A stretch of 64,000 nt of DNA from Megalopta genalis (lineage: Eukaryota > Arthropoda > Insecta > Hymenoptera > Halictidae): positions 3,212,501 through 3,276,500 of the forward strand of contig NC_135018.1 of assembly GCF_051020955.1 (NCBI RefSeq), read 5' to 3'. Below, piece after piece: positions 34,158 through 44,645 of the stretch (positions are counted from its first letter, which is position 1; the number at the start of each line of letters is the position of its first letter). The position numbers and the translations under genes were made by a program. The notes below the pieces were generated by a model. That model was not told where the DNA came from. It searched no databases and worked only from the letters and a program-made list of their open reading frames with translations.

Positions 34158-34276
34158 TCTTGTCTGAGTCTATAACGGAAATTATAATTATTTTATATAT
34201 AATTACTTATATATATAATATAGAATATATTTATTTATCCTAATTTTAATTTTAAATGTTAATATAAACTCTGTGA
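33836..34276. repeat. Interlaced inverted repeats A-B-A'-B'
   Basis: A (33836-33890, with AACTCAGACAAGAATTATTA) is complementary to A' (about 34145-34192). B (34028-34102, with TTAGGATAAATAAATATATT) is complementary to B' (about 34205-34278). The two pairs cross instead of nesting. AT microsatellites separate them. Confidence 0.88.
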
Positions 34277-34388
34277 TTTCTTTGAAAAATACGATATTTT
34301 CTCGCGCGGTAATTATTTCATTTATATCATCTTCGTTAAGGTTTCTAATTAGAGCAGTGAAATCTTAGATTCTCTCGTAAATTAAAAA
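34277..34388. other. Short AT-rich segment
   Basis: Nothing was recognised. Confidence 0.4.
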
Positions 34389-34468
34389 TAGTAAATTCTC
34401 GTTGATCGACGCTCGGATCGTCCACTTTTATTTATAAATTAAGGGACGATTGGGGAGAATTTACTGTA
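34389..34468. repeat. Minimal FB-like element, 80 bp
   Basis: TAGTAAATTCTCGTTGATCG and GATTGGGGAGAATTTACTGTA are opposed ends. The inner hairpins and long arms are missing, so only the outermost 25-30 bp of each FB end remain. Confidence 0.75.
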
Positions 34469-34930
34469 TTTAGAAAAAATTTCTAACACTTGTAACATCG
34501 AAAAGGTTCACAAAAAGTGTCAAAAAAATGACAAACCCGCGACTTCCTTCACGCGAAAGTTAAAATTATTCCGGATTCTATTAGGGTAGTTTTCCGTCGA
34601 GTCACCGTATCACCGTTATCTTCACAGTCTTCGCTCTACAATACGGACTTGCGTCCGCGACAGATCGCGCCGTTCGTACTGAAAAGGCGTCGGCCGTGAA
34701 TGAGCTGTGTCCACGCGTTGAAATGCGGTCGACGATCCGCGAGAACGACCATTTTACCGTAATGTCAATGTCTGTTACGAAACGACTCGCGAGATAACGT
34801 CTTCTTCTCGCGTCGAACCTGCTGCGCGAACAGTTGGCGCGAGTGCGTTCGTCTTTCGAGCCATTTCGTCGATCCAATTCGCGACGGAAATTATTCGAGC
34901 CACGGCGGCTCTCATTTTTGCTCGGTTGCC
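34469..34930. other. Single-copy segment
   Basis: Mixed composition. The frame at 34602-34877 (minus) has no known motif. Confidence 0.35.
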
Positions 34931-35160
34931 GATTGTTAACAATTAAAAAGACGAGGTGCGAGACTCGAATAATCGTCCAATTTTGTTTAAAAGCTGAATG
35001 AAAATTTGGGAGAATTTATTGTATTTGGTGTCCCAAAAATCACACTCGAAATCGCTCATTGGCTCGGCCGTCTCGCGCCAGCTGATCCCGCCTCTCTCAT
35101 TGGTCACCGTTTCTTTTTCGTTAATAACTCTCTCTTGTAAACGAAAAGCCACAGAAATCG
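34931..35160. repeat. FB fragment abutting a CCAAT-bearing palindromic-element fragment
   Basis: FB right arm at 34931-35023 (AGACTCGAATAATCG, GGGAGAATTTATTGTA), then GGTGTCCCAAAAATC at 35028. The latter continues with CTCATTGGCTCGG, CTCATTGGTCACC and TTCGTTAATAACTC, the centre and right arm of a TACAGGGTGTCCC element. Confidence 0.7.
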
Positions 35161-35420
35161 TTTATATTGATTTATCGACCTAAAGATCCTATGACAGGCA
35201 CTGCGCATCTCATTTTCGAAGAAAAGTGGACTTACACTGGTTGGCTTCCGTACCGTTCATACATTATGAAAAATAAGTATAGATGTCCTCGAAATGTCCG
35301 CATACGAGAAATCTTATGAAGTAAGATTTATTGAATCTTTTATTGAATAATGCTCTTTGTATCGGCTGAATCCAACTGGCGCTTAGTCACCCTTTTTAGT
35401 CGATTGACCAGAAAGTTCGT
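35161..35420. other. Single-copy segment
   Basis: Nothing was recognised. Confidence 0.35.
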
Positions 35421-35642
35421 GTGTAATAATAATAATATAATTTAATATAATATAATATAATATAATATAATATAATATAATATAATATAATATAATATAA
35501 TATAATATAATATAATATAATATAATATAATATAATATAATATAATATAATATAATATAATATAATATAATATAATATAATATAATAATATAATATAATA
35601 TAATATAATATAATATAATATGATACTATAATATAATATAAA
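35421..35642. repeat. (TATAA)n pentanucleotide array
   Basis: About 38 TATAA units with few interruptions, the complement of the array type at 32.7 kb. Confidence 0.97.
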
Positions 35643-36321
35643 AAAAAATCTTCGGACACAATTTCTCAGCGTAACCCCTTACACTATCATCTGCTTTCTC
35701 CAAACAGACTGAAATTAGTTGCACATAATTCGCGCGCAACAATAAATCACACAGGCGTAGGACAATCACAGGGAAATTCACAGCAACCGGAAATTTGTCA
35801 TTTCCGAGAGAAATTCCTGTATCTCCGTTGACGCGTAATTCAAGAAGTTCGGTCAGATTCTGAACGGACCTCGCGTTTTATTTTTCCCTGTTCGATGCAA
35901 ACGCCCCGGATAACAGGGATAACAGCATGTGAATGTAACAAACTGTTGCTTCGCCCACGACTCGTCTTTTTCCCCGACTCTCTTGTTGGCCTCCGCTTCG
36001 CACGACAATTCCCGGCAACGTGCCCGCAAGCTGCGCCACAATTTCAAAGGATCGGGGTGCGCCCTTCCGGCGCGCCGATGCGAACTCAATCTCCGACGAC
36101 ACCATCGACGCAAGGAGCTTCGTTAATTCGATGTTGATTACATCATGCGTCGTAGAAGCCGCCGCATAATTGCTTTCAACCGCGATCAAACCGCCGCGAG
36201 CCTGTTAACCGGCGTAGTGCTTTTCGAGGCGGTGAATGCGCAGCAATTTTCGGCGAGCCTCCACTGCTGTTTACCTTTTCTGTCGTGCATCGAGCACGCG
36301 ATCGAAGTCTCCTCGAGATTC
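35643..36321. other. Single-copy, moderately GC-rich segment
   Basis: Overlapping frames on both strands at 35853-36339 show no known domain. Confidence 0.35.
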
Positions 36322-36323
36322 TA

Positions 36324-36409
36324 TTGGGTTGGCAACTAAGTAATCGCCAATTTCAGTTATAGATGTCTCTCACTCCCATTTTTATGATATCCGTAAATGT
36401 TATATTATT

Positions 36410-36442
<33 letters not shown>

Positions 36443-37033
36443 TATTAATATATAATAGTAATATAATATAATATAATATTATTATATATATAATAGTAAT
36501 ATAATATAATATAATATTATTATATATATAATAGTAATATAATATAATATAATATTATTATATATATTATTATATTATAATATTATTATATAATAACAAT
36601 TATTATTATTATTATTATTATGTTATTTTTATTATCCGTGAATGTTAGCAACTGGACAAATTGAATGCAGCGGTCAAAGAAAAGCGACCAGAATTGGTCG
36701 ATCGTAAAGGTGTCATTTTCCAGCAGGATAATGCTAGGCCGCACACGTCTTTGTCCACTCGGCAAAAATCGGATTACCACTTATTTCGATCCCTGGACAA
36801 CTGCCTTCGTGGTAAAACTTTTAACGACGATGACGCTGTAAAATCTCACTTAACTCAGTTTTTGGCCGAAAAGGATCAGACTTTCTACGAGCGTGGAATT
36901 TTCAAGTTGTCAGAGAGATGGCAAAAGGTCATCGAACAAAATGGAAAATACATTACAGATTAAACTTCGTTCCAAGTAAAAAACAATTTTTTATTTCATT
37001 GACAAATCGGCAATTGCTTAATTGACAACCCAA
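36324..37033 (+). mobile_element. mariner deletion derivative, copy 2
   Basis: TA at both sides (36322-36323 and 37034-37035). The left end is TTGGGTTGGCAACTAAGTAA and the right end GCTTAATTGACAACCCAA. The layout matches copy 1 at 13.9 kb: the same 5' leader, AT-rich filler (about 36400-36630), then the transposase C-terminus. Because both copies lack the same N-terminal region, they descend from one deleted progenitor. Confidence 0.95.
36661..36963 (+). pseudogene. mariner transposase C-terminal fragment with an internal deletion
   Basis: This 100-residue frame is nearly identical to 14416-14778 but lacks 20 residues (60 bp, in frame) between STRQK and SDYHLF. The second and third catalytic aspartates (in QQDNARP and SDYHLF) remain, but their spacing falls from 34 to 14 residues, which removes the D34D geometry and the HPPYSPDLAP segment. 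It retains the usual RPH where copy 1 has RPR. It cannot be catalytically active. Confidence 0.92.
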
Positions 37034-37789
37034 TAATTGTCTTCGCTAACAGCCTATCGTTGCCGTCTTCCGGTGCGAGAAAGAGTTCGCTTCGGAGATG
37101 TCGCGCGAGTCGAAGCGCAGCTTTAAGGCAGCTTTCGACGAATTTGCGATTATTTATGCGTGTTTTGTGCGTATATATAGGTCGCAATAGTTTGCATTGA
37201 TTAACAAATTGGAAATGTTTCTTGTCAAATTGCAAACATTTCCGTTCTCTGTTCTTTTCTTGAACGATAGTAATAATCGAAGAATTATTGGAACAATTAT
37301 TCGAATAATAACTGAAATCGTATTTCTAGGTATTTGAAGCTTTGTCAGACTAATTTGTGACTCACCCTGTATATCGACAATACCACAAATGCACCACAAA
37401 AATATTTCGGAACAATGAATGCAGAAAAAAATTGTACGGCGAACGGATGAATCTTCGTCGTGTATCTATTGATGAATGCCAATAGCAGGTCGTCGATGAA
37501 TCCTTGAATGTTTTTATAAATAACTTTTTAATCTCCTGGCATGTTTTGCATACGTGTTCATGTCGGTTTGCATTACGTTTATCGCAGATGGTAATTAAAA
37601 TGTTAATGTACGCACGGAGGCGTTATATTTAGCACGAAGAGCCGAGATGATCCGTCAAATATTAATATTCGATTCGTACGCGTTCTTCCTAACCTTTAAA
37701 CGGCAAGGTGCTTTGTTTAAACAAATTTGCGGTGAATTTCGTTGCATCGGATAGCACCGCGATCAAAATTATTAAATTAGATGTAAGGT
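37034..37789. other. Single-copy segment with a GGGTG-type transposon end
   Basis: TTTGTGACTCACCCTGTATA at about 37352 is the right end of a TACAGGGTG-type element whose left end was not found. No gene was recognised. Confidence 0.4.
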
Positions 37790-38102
37790 GGTAATTAAAT
37801 GAGGTATTCCTGAGATCATTCGAAGCAACTTTTTCCTTAGCGAAAATGCAATCCGCGGCTTCGTTACCGAGTTATTAACGAAAAACATGGACCAATCAGA
37901 GCTCGAGTGCGGCTCACGCGTTTCAGCGCAATGGCGGCCGGATCTGGGCTTCGACCGCTCATTGGCTCGGCCGCGACGCGCCGGCTGATCTCGCCTCTCA
38001 TTGGTCACTGTTTTTCGTCGATAACTCGTAAACGAAGCCGCGGATCGCATTTTCGCAAAGGAAAAAGTTGCTTCAAATGACCTGACAATTAATTTGGGAC
38101 AA
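37790..38102. mobile_element. Palindromic CCAAT-bearing element (TACAGGGTGTCCC-related)
   Basis: Complementary arms: TGAGATCATTCGAAGCAACT against AGTTGCTTCAAATGACCTGA, then CGAGTTATTAACGAAAAACA against its partner. The centre has GGACCAATCAG, CTCATTGGCTCGG and CTCATTGGTCACTG. The terminal TACAGGGTGTCCC is lost at both ends. Confidence 0.8.
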
Positions 38103-39017
38103 TCTAAAAACACTAAAAAAGCAGTTTGCTCGACACCCCGTTTCATTCTACAAAGCTGTTTGCCTCTTATCACGTCGATTCTATGCGATTCTCGTCAGCT
38201 TGACACGCGAAGGGAACATTTAAGACAAAAGAATGAGCGTCGGGTGAGGATTAATCGTCGCGGCTGTCAAGGTAACAGTATTAATAGTGGGAAAAAAAAT
38301 TGAACGACACTCGATCTGCGAGGGTTCTAAAAGCTTCTCGAGCCTATCGTCGAGGAAACGGAGGCCTCGGTGAAAATTCCGGTCTGGCGTCGCGGCGCCT
38401 GCCGTCGCGTCGCAGAGACGTCGCGTCGCGTCGCGTCGTCCGTCGGGACGTCCAACTCACGGCTGAATAAGCAATTATACGGCATCGCGGTGTTAGCTTG
38501 CGTTATTCCGCGTACAATGCGAGGCTGGCGGCTGCTGTCCGGGCGAGGGATTATGTTTGCCGGCGAATCGCCGGCGACGAGGGAACGATCAAACGGAGTG
38601 TGGAGAGCGAAGCGAGAATAGAAACTGAAAGAGAACGGGAGCGGAGGCGCGGGCGGGGCCGCGGGGAGGGAAGCGAAGACGGGGAAGGAGAACGAGAAGG
38701 AGCGGAATGACGGCAAGAGAAGAATCGCGTATACATAGAGGGGGAAACCTCAAAGGAGCCTCTATGTATACAGGAAACGTCACGACCTTGTCGAGGTTGA
38801 GGCAAACCCTTGCTGGCTTCGTCGGTGAACTTCACAGCTGGACATGCAAATCAGCTTCGTCGGGCTCGCTTGCCGCTTTTGTAACGCTCACGGGGACGTA
38901 TCTGGGTCGAAATCTACAAGTGGTCGTTGCCTTCCATGTACGGGGTGATCCAGAACAAGGGCACGCCGTCCTGGAAAGCGGCGTTTCTCTGCCAAAATTG
39001 AATTCTTCCAGCGAAGA
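38103..39017. other. GC-rich single-copy segment
   Basis: CpG-rich at 38330-38720, with a GA-rich run at about 38620-38705. A 126-codon plus frame (38707-39087) enters the segmental duplication and shows no known motif. A promoter or untranslated region is possible (inference). Confidence 0.4.
38729..38771. repeat. Perfect 13-bp stem hairpin
   Basis: GTATACATAGAGG (38729-38741) and CCTCTATGTATAC (38759-38771) are exact complements around a 17-base loop. It is single-copy in the window. The purpose is unknown. Confidence 0.85.
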
Positions 39018-39196
39018 CCGAGATCTCTTTCGCATCGATTTATGCATCGAGATTCGTTCGAATGCGATTGTCGAAAATAATGTTTAGACGACCCGTTTGC
39101 AACGAGTCTGCAATCCATTGCAGGCGTTGTTAAGGCGTCGTCTTCTCGAGCAACCGAGAGGCGGATGCAGACATCGTTCGTCGAACGCGAAATTTA

Positions 39197-39407
39197 TTAA
39201 CCCTTCGAGGACGAATGTCGACATATTCGTACATCAGAACTGTATACATTGTTCCAGAGGATATAAAAATGTAATTCAATTATGTACATGACAAAAGATC
39301 GGAATGTATTTTTCATTGTTCATATCATTGAAATCTTTGGCACATAATCTGGTTCTCTGAAGGAATTATTCTTAGTATTTTTAAAATGCTCGTCCGCAAA
39401 GGGTTAG
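39197..39407. mobile_element. TTAA element, TTAACCCTT..GACGA family
   Basis: The left end is TTAACCCTTCGAGGACGA and the right end TCGTCCGCAAAGGGTTAG (last TTAA mutated). The subterminal near-palindrome CGAATGTCGACATATTCG follows the left end. Its duplicate is 57117-57327. Confidence 0.8.
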
Positions 39408-39453
39408 CTCTTCGTCTATTGCAGGCAGGAATCTTTCTTACCTGTCAGCCGAA

Positions 39454-39555
39454 TACAGTCAAGTCTCCCCAATTGACGCTCAGATTGTACACGAAAATGG
39501 ACAATTCGGGAAGAGGAGATACGATTATTCGAGCCTCGCGGCTCATTTTTGAGAG
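39454..39555. repeat. FB left arm
   Basis: TACAGTCAAGTCTCCCCAAT to AGCCTCGCGGCTCATTTTTG. No right arm follows. Confidence 0.75.
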
Positions 39556-39747
39556 TTTTCTGAGATTTTGCGTACGCTTCCGCTACGCTCTCGTCGTACT
39601 ATTCGAATCTCGAATCTATATATATATATATTTTCACCGAAATACAGCTTGGGAGAATTGGGATGTGAATCGGGATTAAACTATAACCTATCAGGATACA
39701 CAACGAATTCGCTGTTTAAGATGAGGTCAGTTGCATTGCGAAAGCTG

Positions 39748-39812
39748 TACAGTAAATTCTCCCTAATCGACGCTCAGATTCTACAGAAAAGTGGACAATT
39801 CGGGAAGAAGAG
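39748..39812. repeat. FB left-arm fragment
   Basis: TACAGTAAATTCTCCCTAAT to GGGAAGAAGAGATACGA, ending abruptly. Confidence 0.75.
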
Positions 39813-40123
39813 ATACGAATTTCAACAAGTTCCAAATTCTTTAATTTATCATTATTGAAATTATAAAGGTGCACTTATCGAGGAATTTCTCTAACAACTT
39901 TGTTTTATTGGACACGGGGCAGAGGAGCCAGTTATTGGGGGTAGCCAATTACGGTGCCTTCGGTTTAGTTTCAAGCATAATTAACTTTCTATTTATCAAA
40001 GAAGACATATTAATATTTTGCATTTAAACTCGGTTAACTATTTATCTGTAAAATTGAATGTGTAAAAGACGGAGTTCGATGGAAAAGTGTCCTTCTCATG
40101 CTATCGCTCTTCCAGTTTCTACA

Positions 40124-40344
40124 TACAGCAATGTCTCTCTAATTGACGCTCAGATTGTTCACAGAAATGGACAATTTGGGAAGATGAGATGCGATTATTC
40201 GAGCTTTGCGGTTTGTTTTTATAGTCACGAATTGTCAACGATTATAAAAAAACGAGCTGCGAGGCTCGAATAATCGTGTCTCCTCGTCCCAAATTGTCCA
40301 TTTTTGTGCACAATCTGAGCGTCAATTAGGGAGAACTTACTGTA
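40124..40344. repeat. Complete FB element
   Basis: TACAGCAATGTCTCTCTAAT to GGGAGAACTTACTGTA. Both arms, both small hairpins and TA at each end are present. It marks the right boundary of the segmental duplication. Confidence 0.88.
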
Positions 40345-40439
40345 GTTCCTCGAAAATTCGAATTCCGTTGGTGGCAACGAATCTAAACGCATCCGTCGGT
40401 GCCTGATGCCCATTTTAGGCCGTCTTTTCGGCAACTCGC
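40345..40439. other. Short single-copy segment
   Basis: Nothing was recognised. Confidence 0.35.
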
Positions 40440-40700
40440 GCCGCATTGGCGACATACGAACTCAACGATTTCGAGCGAACGAATTCATGGAGGCATTTTG
40501 GAACGTCGTCGTCAGCTGTATTAAAACACGTGTCCGTTAAATGATGCGGTATAGCGACCTGAACAAGTTGTAATCAGATGAAGCCGTGTTAGGCGAATAA
40601 GCCACCAGAGTCACGGTTCCTTCACCATAGACGACACTGAACGTTTGCATGGCTTCGGTCATGGTTTTTCCAAGATTGGACGCAAATAGTGCCAAATATA
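40440..40700 (-). pseudogene. Decayed mariner-like transposase fragment
   Basis: On the minus strand, 40537-40610 translates to YSPNTASSDYNLFRSL, aligning with the mariner motif YSPDLAPSDYHLFRSL seen at 14.5 kb, including the third catalytic aspartate in SSD. After a frame change, a further piece (ADDDVPKCLHEF) resembles the DDDAVKSRLTQF segment. No terminal repeats were found. The divergence from the other two copies suggests a different, older mariner lineage. Upstream similarity is weak. Confidence 0.55.
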
Positions 40701-40800
40701 CATCATTTTTGTATCTTTTCTTCATCTTCATTTGCAACGCGATCCTTAAGTTTCCTAACAAAAACCTACGAAAACACGATCCAAAATTTTTAAAAATTAG

Positions 40801-40978
40801 TTTAGATACGATTATTCGAGAGTCTTGCGCCTCGTTTTTATAATTCTTGACAATCGACGCCCATAAAAACGAACGTATATCTATCATCATCATACTAAAT
40901 AAAAAATATTAAACGAACATACAACAAATTGTCCAATTTTTGTGCACGATCCGACCGTCGATTCGAAAGAATTTACTA
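40801..40978. repeat. FB fragment interrupted by AT-rich sequence
   Basis: TTTAGATACGATTATTCGAG, a short inner palindrome region, about 50 bp of AT-rich filler, then AAATTGTCCAATTTTTGTGC and GAATTTACTA. Confidence 0.6.
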
Positions 40979-41800
40979 TGAACGAGACGTCGTCGAGATT
41001 CGAGCGCGACGCCGCGTTCGAGTGTTTGTAAAACTTAACGAGAAAACGTCGCAGCCACCTAAATTCGCCGCGAAAAAAAACCTGGCTGAGATCCGATGCA
41101 GCAGCCTCCTCGGATTCGCAGCTTCATTCCAGAATTGGAGAGGACTCTCAAGGGTATTCATTTCAAATCAGTCGACGAAGTCAAGGCAGTCGTGTGTGAC
41201 TTCGTTTGTCGGAACTAGGCCGGCAGAAGTTTTCGTCTCAGAGAGAAGAGAAGAAAAAACTTGTCTGCGCGTCGACGAACGTACGTTGCGGCGAACGATG
41301 AGCGCATCGATGGAACAGATGCAACGTTCACGTGGCTGTAAAAAAAGAATCGTACTCTCGTTTCTTCTCGTTCGTTCGAATTCGATGCCGTGCTTTCGCG
41401 CTCGCGAGACGCCAGGAAAGCGAATTCGGTTGCTCGGTGGTCCTGACCGAACCGAGAAATTGTTTCTAACATCGCGAACGGAGATTCTTCGGGCCGGGTT
41501 TATTATAGCGCCTCTCCTCTCGGCCGCTGATTCATCCTCGGCTCTCGCCGCTTAAAGCGTGTGCCCGCCGCGCGGGCGCTTGATTCGATTCCCGTGCGTG
41601 GTATTCTTATCTGAATGAATTCGTGTAAGAGACGACCACGCTAATAATAGAGAAAACCTGCTAAGCGGCGACACGTGATACCTGCGCGTGATCGCGTATG
41701 CAAACGTCGTCCACGTGTCATTGAAGCCGGGATTGTGCATTCGTGTGCGATCCGTTCGCGCGATTCGAAGGAAAGTGAGCGAGTGAGAATAGAATACCGT
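40979..41800. other. GC-rich single-copy segment
   Basis: CpG-rich with open frames on both strands (longest 40929-41555 plus, starting inside an FB fragment). No known domain. A regulatory or untranslated segment is possible (inference). Confidence 0.4.
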
Positions 41801-41922
41801 CTTTCTCTCTCTCTTTCACACACTTTTTTATTCTTTCTCGCTCTCTCTTATGCTCTCTCTCTCTCACTCTCTAATTCTCTCTCTTTCTCTCAGTCTTTCT
41901 CACTTTCTCTCTCGGTCTCTCT

Positions 41923-41964
<42 letters not shown>

Positions 41965-42360
41965 CTCTCTTACTCTCTATTTCTCGCTCAGTCTCTCTTA
42001 CTCTCCTTTTTCGCCCAGTCTCTCTTACTCTCTCTCTCTCTCCCTCTCCCCCTCTCTCTCTCTTACTCTATTATACTCTCTTGCTCTCTCTCATTCTCTA
42101 ATTCACTCTTTCTCTCAGTCTCTCTCACTTTCTCTTTCGGTCTCTCTTACTCTCTCTCTCTCCTTCTCCCTCTCTCTCTCTCTTACTCTATTATTCTCTC
42201 TTGCTCTCTCTCATTCTCTAATTCACTCTTTCTCTCAGTCTCTCTCACTTTCTCTCTCAGTCCCTCTCAGTCTCTCTTACTCTCTCTTTCTCGCTCAGTC
42301 TCTCTTACTCCCTCTTTCTCGCTCAGTCTCTCTTACTCTCCTTTTTCGCTCAGTCTGTCT

Positions 42361-42399
<39 letters not shown>

Positions 42400-42562
42400 T
42401 CTATTATTCTCTCTTGCTCTCTCTCTCTCTCTCTCATTCTCTAATTCTGTCTTTCTCTCAGTCTCTCTCACTTTCTCTCTCAGTCACTCTCACTCTCTTT
42501 CTCAGTCTCTCTCGCTCTCTCTATCGTTCTCTCTCTCTCATTCGCCCTCACTCTCCCTTTCT

Positions 42563-42623
<61 letters not shown>

Positions 42624-42627
42624 TCGT
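41801..42627. repeat. Long CT-rich polypyrimidine tract
   Basis: About 830 bp almost entirely of CT, TTCTCT, TCAGTCTCTCTTACTC and related units. A longer internal repeat of about 115-130 bp recurs (TATTATACTCTCTTGCTCTC at 42069, TATTATTCTCTCTTGCTC at about 42190 and again near 42400). The 398-codon frame through it is low-complexity Ser/Leu. Confidence 0.95.
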
Positions 42628-42950
42628 CGACCGAACAGCTCGGGATTCGAGCAACCAAGAATTCAACCATGACCTACGACACATTGAACGTCGCACGAAC
42701 TCTTTCAACGTCAAATCACTCTTCATACGCGCGTTTAGAACGCTCGACGGCAGGCTTCGACAACCTATGACCCGCGGAATCGCAATCGCCGCAATCCGTT
42801 CCATAATTTTGAAAATTATATTTGTTTCTACAACGACTGAAATATATATAAAAATATATATATATATATAATATATATTGTAATTATTTTCTCAACGCAA
42901 TTTATCTCATTATTCGCTGAAGGATCGTTTCAACATGAATATATATCACT
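42628..42950. other. Single-copy segment
   Basis: A short TA run lies at 42842-42880. Nothing else was recognised. Confidence 0.35.
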
Positions 42951-43040
42951 GACCCGGAAAGGACTTCTTAATTAGTCACATTTTGGTCGATTTTGACCTG
43001 CAGCCAAAAAAGGTTGCCGACGCCTGCTCTACGGTGTAGA
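42951..43040 (-). mobile_element. Possible hAT-like end
   Basis: CAGCCAAAAAAGGTTGCCGA and CGCCTGCTC read on the minus strand as a CAGGCGTCGGCAACC-type end, a form common in hAT elements. The other end was not found. Confidence 0.35.
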
Positions 43041-43630
43041 AGTCGACGCGACTGCCACTTGGAACCAGAGCTGGCCACTTTTGAAATAGCATAACACATT
43101 TTGACGTATCATTTCAAATAATAGAATTATTTTATTTCATAATTATGTGAAATGATGTATAACGCGATATTTAGTATTTATAAAATAATATTTCAACCAT
43201 TGTAATATATTTTAACTTTTTTTTTTTATTTCGTAGTTAGATAATTGAAGAAAGGAACATCGTGAGATCTTTACAGCAATTTACTTTGATAATTGTTTGC
43301 GATAATATAACTAATATACTTGATCATTAATCTTCAAATTATTAATTATGGAAAACAGTGTAAATATACGTCTCTGATTCAATTTTCTGCAGATAAAAGC
43401 TTACAATTTTATAATTCCTCAAAATCTAAGCCATAAACTTGCAATGCTAATTTTAACCATCCACTTAAATTCAGTTGACATTACCCTCATTGCATTATTA
43501 AATTACAAACAATAGTATTAATTAATTAATAATATTCATCGAATAAGACGTATTAAATTAGTTTGCTCTTTTATCTTTTTCTCATTTTTAAATATGAAAT
43601 TAAATATATCTTATTTAATGAATATAACCT
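43041..43630. other. AT-rich single-copy segment
   Basis: No gene or repeat was recognised. Confidence 0.4.
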
Positions 43631-43877
43631 TAATTGAGCCGTTTATTTTGAAAGTGGCATAAGTCACTTCACCGTAATGAAAAGTGGTGATTCTTTAATG
43701 TTTATACGAAATTATTTATACCGAGAAAAATATCAGTATCCTGAGATAACAAATACAAGTAAATCTTCTCGAAAGTTAGCATCCATATTTGTAAACCGTG
43801 TTAAAACGCAAACCCTTAAATGTATCGACTTAAAAACAAAGTGACTTATGCCACTTTCAAAATAAACGGCTCAATTA
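43631..43877. mobile_element. TA-flanked MITE with perfect 39-bp terminal repeats
   Basis: It begins TAATTGAGCCGTTTATTTTG and ends with the exact complement over 39 bp (to AATTA at 43877). It is 247 bp with no coding capacity. The TA dinucleotides fit a Tc1/mariner-type target, but the family is unknown. Perfect arms imply recent mobility. Confidence 0.92.
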
Positions 43878-43965
43878 TGCCCGAGAACAAACGAAAGGCA
43901 CAGCAACTGGTCACCCCACAGTAATCGACTCTACTCGCCACCCTAGTTGCTTCGAGAACGCCCCA
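43878..43965 (-). repeat. Dispersed repeat related to 24112-24235
   Basis: ACGAAAGGCACAGCAACTGG, TCACCCCACAGTAATCGA read in reverse match the CCAGTTACTGTGGGGTGACC block at 24.1 kb. It directly abuts the 39-bp TIR element. Confidence 0.65.
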
Positions 43966-44645
43966 GATATCAGAATTACTTTCGTAGCCTCAATACATAA
44001 AACATAAATTATTATCAATTATCATCTCTTAAATGCATTTCCCTTTTTTAATTCCCATTTCTCCGGAGGATTGAAAAATTCGTCGCCGCTTTCAGAATAC
44101 GGAAACGGATCAGAGTACACGGAATTGAAATAAATCGGATTTCTTGCGTATTCCGCGGCGACTGTTTCCTATTTCAATTATTGTTTGACCGATAAGGAAC
44201 GAGGACGATAAAAAAAAAAGAGAAGAAAATAAGAAGCTCACCCACCGACTTCCCGTCGTTTCTTTCTCAGAGAATAATCATTCCACCTGTACGACTTCCC
44301 ATCAGTCTTCCCCGTCTCTGTCCCTTCCTCGTCGAACATTCTTTTTCGTAGCTATTGTGTTCCATTCTCCTTGCATCAGCGGAACGAAACTTGCCTACGT
44401 AACAACAGCGACGCTGTTGTAGATTATTTCTGCGCGTAATATCGTTGCGATTTAAATCGCTCGCGTTTAATCGCTCGAATACTTCAGAATGTCGTCCACG
44501 CTTTGAGAAGAATTGGAGACAGGGAATACGATTTATTATATTTTAAACATTTATATCATGTTTTAACAGGCACACAAGCTGTCTTCGTTGCATCGTTAGT
44601 AGAACGATTTTGCAATCGGCGAGCGTACCTTCTTGCAATTCTTTT
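43966..44645. other. Single-copy segment
   Basis: No gene or repeat was recognised. Confidence 0.4.

Larger units (their letters stand above)
39018..40344 (+). repeat. Segmental duplication, left arm (inverted partner 56192-57506)
   Basis: About 1.33 kb is collinear with the reverse complement of 56192-57506, from CCGAGAT through ACTGTA. It includes a TTAA element (39197-39407), three FB pieces and a dispersed repeat, all in matching order, so the block was duplicated after those insertions. The left arm has a TA expansion at 39617-39631 that the right arm lacks. Confidence 0.93.

Noticed and set aside
38729..38771. MicroRNA precursor
   Set aside because: The 13-bp stem is too short for a typical animal pre-miRNA, and flanking bases do not extend the pairing.
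38707..39087. 126-codon frame with mixed composition
   Set aside because: It runs from a hairpin into the segmental duplication; the copy at 57.4 kb does not preserve a frame, and no motif was recognised.
41675..42871. 398-codon open frame rich in Ser and Leu
   Set aside because: It is a translation of the CT-repeat tract; all frames over such DNA lack stops, and there is no non-repetitive domain.
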